NCBI RefSeq assembly: GCF_005938105.1
Contig: NZ_VCPE01000020.1
Location: 1 to 64,000 of the forward strand
Reading direction: 5' to 3'
Origin: Brucella haematophila
GTDB lineage: Bacteria; Pseudomonadota; Alphaproteobacteria; Rhizobiales; Rhizobiaceae
DNA length: 64,000 bases
Of the stretch, positions 62,121 to 64,000 are shown one piece after another. A model generated the notes under the pieces. It saw only the letters and a list, made by a program, of their open reading frames with translations, was not told the origin of the DNA and made no database searches. The number at the start of each line of letters is the position of its first letter. Position 1 is the stretch's first letter. The position numbers and the translations under genes are program-made.

Positions 62121-62416
62121 ATGGCGATGGCCCTGTTGATCACATCCTGGCGGAACTTCTCAGGTAAATCTCCCGGTGTACATACATCAACCTTGACGCC
62201 AAGCCTTTCTTCAAGTTCGATTTGAAGGCCACCGAGCTTGAAGAATGTGGTTTCTGGAGTTTCATCGACCAAAATATCGATATCGCTTTCTTCCGTATCT
62301 GTACCAGCCGCGATCGATCCGAATACACGCGGATTGCGAACGCGATATTTTTCGGCAAGTTGGTGAATGAACTTGCGATTTCTCTTCAGCAAAGTTGACG
62401 GTCTTGGCATTTTCAT
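62117..62416 (-). CDS. mntA: MntA-like nucleotidyltransferase antitoxin
   Basis: A 99-residue minimal nucleotidyltransferase. The signature GSIAAGTDTEESDIDILVDE carries the GSx10DxD motif, and VKVDVCTPGDLPEKF follows with the third aspartate. It is the first gene of a HEPN/MNT pair, widespread on plasmids. The start ATG at 62416 is 6 bases before an alternative internal ATG. Confidence 0.92.
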   Translation of the reverse strand: MKMPRPSTLLKRNRKFIHQLAEKYRVRNPRVFGSIAAGTDTEESDIDILVDETPETTFFKLGGLQIELEERLGVKVDVCTPGDLPEKFRQDVINRAIAI

Positions 62417-62687
62417 CGTCCTCGATTTATTTGAGGCTTATACCACGAAATTTACGGTATCCGAATGACATAATGATCTGCATCACACTGTGGAGTTCTG
62501 TCGCAAATTTTCTGCGGTCAGATTGCGGGGTAGGGACTTGTCCATGGGTTGAAACGTGTCGGTATCGAACTGGCCGGGGTCACGTGTTCACAAACATGAT
62601 CTGAAAGATATTCTCAGTGCGGGCTGCCATGTCAGGTTATTCGACCGCGGGCAAACGGCATGGTTTTCTCGATTCAAGCTCAGCTAG
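62417..62687. other. Intergenic region before the IS630-type element
   Basis: No gene seen. The promoter of the HEPN/MNT pair is expected at its left edge. Confidence 0.3.
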
Positions 62688-63734
62688 AGCGTCGGGTTGA
62701 TTTTGTGAATCTGCCGATTCCATCGGCTGCAGATTTGTGATTCAACATGGCAGGAGGATTTGCCATGTCTCACGCCTACTCTTTGGACCTTCGTCAACGA
62801 ATTGTCGATGCGATATCAGAGGGCCAGTCGCGGCGGGCTGCTGCGGCTACTTTCAAGGTTTCCCCCGCCACAGCGGTTCGGCTCAAGCAGCGGCTGGATC
62901 GAACGGGCTCGGTCGATCCTTCCCGCCGTGGACGGCCCGGTGGTAGCGGTAAACTGGGTCTTTGCCGGGATGTCATCATTGCCAAGGTGGAAGTGCAGCC
63001 GGATATCACCATGCCTGACCTGGCGATGTGGCTGGAGGAGCATCACGCACTAAAGGCCGACACCTCGAACCTGTCGAAGCTGCTCTGCCGAGCGGGCTTT
63101 ACCTATAAAAAAACGCTGATGGCAGCCGAACGCGCACGCGCCGACGTGCGCAAGGAGTGTGATGAGTGGCGTGAGCATCGCCAGCCCGCCATGCAAAAGA
63201 ACCCCGGTCGTCTCGTCTTTGTCGATGAAACGTCCATCAAGACCAACATGACACCGATACGCGGCAGGAGCAGAAAAGGCCAACGCCTTCAAGCTGATGC
63301 ACCATTTGGTAAATGGAATACCCAGACCTTTATCGCCGGTCTGCGATGCGATGCCATCACCGCGCCCTTCGTCGTTGATGGTACCATGGACGGCGAGAAG
63401 TTCGACATCTACGTACGCACCCAACTTGCACCGACGCTCACGCCGGGCGATGTGGTGATCTGGGACAATCTCAACGTCCACAAAAGCCCCAGAGCGGCTG
63501 CGGCCATCGCTGAAAAGGGCGCTTGGATCCTGTTCCTCCCGCAATATTTACCGGACAAAAATCCAATTGAGATGGCTTTTTCAAAGCTCAAGTCCTTGTT
63601 GCGCAAGGCGAAGGCAAGGACCTACGACGATCTCTGGAAAGCCGTCGGAAAAGTCTGCGGACTATTCTCACCGCAGGAATGCTGGAACTATTTCAAGGCT
63701 GCAGGTTGCGTTGCACATTAATCGCCCGACGCTC
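62688..63734 (+). mobile_element. IS630-family insertion sequence
   Basis: A 1,047-bp element with terminal repeats GAGCGTCGGG (62688-62697) and CCCGACGCTC (63725-63734), flanked by a TA on both sides (62686-62687 and 63735-63736), the expected target duplication of this family. It carries one intact transposase and looks recent. Confidence 0.92.
62765..63721 (+). CDS. IS630-family transposase
   Basis: A 318-residue Tc1/mariner-like transposase in one intact frame. The N-terminal paired HTH region reads YSLDLRQRIVDAISEGQSRR, followed by DDE residues in LVFVDETSIKTNMTPIRGRS, VIWDNLNVHKSPRAAAAI and FLPQYLPDKNPIEMAFSKLK. ATG 62765 is preceded by AGGAGGA at good spacing; the upstream ATG at 62747 lacks a site. 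Confidence 0.95.
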   Translation: MSHAYSLDLRQRIVDAISEGQSRRAAAATFKVSPATAVRLKQRLDRTGSVDPSRRGRPGGSGKLGLCRDVIIAKVEVQPDITMPDLAMWLEEHHALKADTSNLSKLLCRAGFTYKKTLMAAERARADVRKECDEWREHRQPAMQKNPGRLVFVDETSIKTNMTPIRGRSRKGQRLQADAPFGKWNTQTFIAGLRCDAITAPFVVDGTMDGEKFDIYVRTQLAPTLTPGDVVIWDNLNVHKSPRAAAAIAEKGAWILFLPQYLPDKNPIEMAFSKLKSLLRKAKARTYDDLWKAVGKVCGLFSPQECWNYFKAAGCVAH

Positions 63735-63857
63735 TAACGCGCAATCGTGACTATCATGGAGAAGATCATCATTATCTTCAACGTAAGACGACTGCAAACG
63801 CAACGGTGTTTTACACCTCACACCGCTGCTTTTTGACTGGTCCTGCTTTCGTGGAAA

Positions 63858-63998
63858 TCAGCGAGAAGAAGCGAAGCGTCGGGCTTCGGGGTCGATTGAT
63901 TTTGCGCCTCGCTTTTCGGCTTGCACAATCTTCCTGGCAACATACTTCTTGGCACGCTCTGTCATAGTACGAGGGACGGGAATGCCGTGTTCTCTCAT
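63858..63998 (-). CDS. Partial or short gene at the window edge, unknown
   Basis: A frame of 46 residues running from an ATG two bases inside the right edge to a stop at 63858, rich in lysine and arginine (TERAKKYVARKIVQAEKRGA). It could be a short basic protein or the 3' end of a longer gene outside the window. No family recognised. Confidence 0.35.
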   Translation of the reverse strand: MREHGIPVPRTMTERAKKYVARKIVQAEKRGAKSIDPEARRFASSR

Positions 63999-64000
63999 TT

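Overview
The window looks like plasmid or chromid DNA from an alphaproteobacterium of the Rhizobiales, most like Brucella/Ochrobactrum. The evidence is a complete repABC replication/partition operon, a second stand-alone RepC, a SyrB-like protein, moderate-to-high GC, and long blocks of catabolic genes separated by insertion sequences and toxin-antitoxin (TA) modules. No rRNA, tRNA or CRISPR array was seen. The taxonomic assignment is an inference from gene content; no search could be run.

Region by region. 0.5-2.1 kb: a solo repC with its own antisense RNA. 2.4-4.9 kb: an IS21-family element whose istB has an in-frame stop. 5.5-6.8 kb: small proteins and a cold-shock protein. 6.9-10.6 kb: repABC on the minus strand, with a counter-transcribed RNA and two parS-like palindromes. 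11-16.7 kb: accessory genes (alpha/beta hydrolase, a WapI-like immunity locus, GNAT, GST/HxlR pair, glyoxalase-like protein). 17.3-22.0 kb: a tyrosine recombinase, an IS66-type element with a frameshifted transposase, a 256-bp fic remnant and an IS6-type element.

Three catabolic islands follow. Island 1 (22.0-27.7 kb): LysR regulator, M20-type N-carbamoyl/allantoate-like amidase, TRAP transporter and RidA. Island 2 (29.1-41.8 kb): RpiR regulator, sugar ABC transporter with a fused MalF-MalG-type permease, deacetylase-like amidohydrolase, aldehyde dehydrogenase, two-subunit GMC dehydrogenase, D-threonine-aldolase-like enzyme and a threonine-synthase-like PLP enzyme. Together they suggest oxidation, deacylation and aldol/lyase breakdown of an N-acyl amino sugar or hydroxy-amino compound by an apparently unnamed route. 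Island 3 (41.9-49.0 kb): fructosamine-6-phosphate deglycase, PfkB kinase, LacI regulator, polar amino-acid ABC transporter and an ornithine-cyclodeaminase-family protein. This is an Amadori-compound uptake and degradation regulon with the same 16-bp operator in both divergent promoter regions.

The last 15 kb (49-64 kb) is plasmid maintenance and debris. It holds a ParDE pair with a frameshifted toxin, VapBC, HipBA with repeated operator-like boxes, a HepT/MntA pair, an EcoRII-like nuclease fragment, pieces of a helicase gene broken by an IS66 relic, a second IS6-type element and an intact IS630-type element. It also has a run of small hypothetical genes, including three proteins sharing a C-terminal heptad motif and a second copy of the small-protein locus seen at 5.5-6.0 kb.
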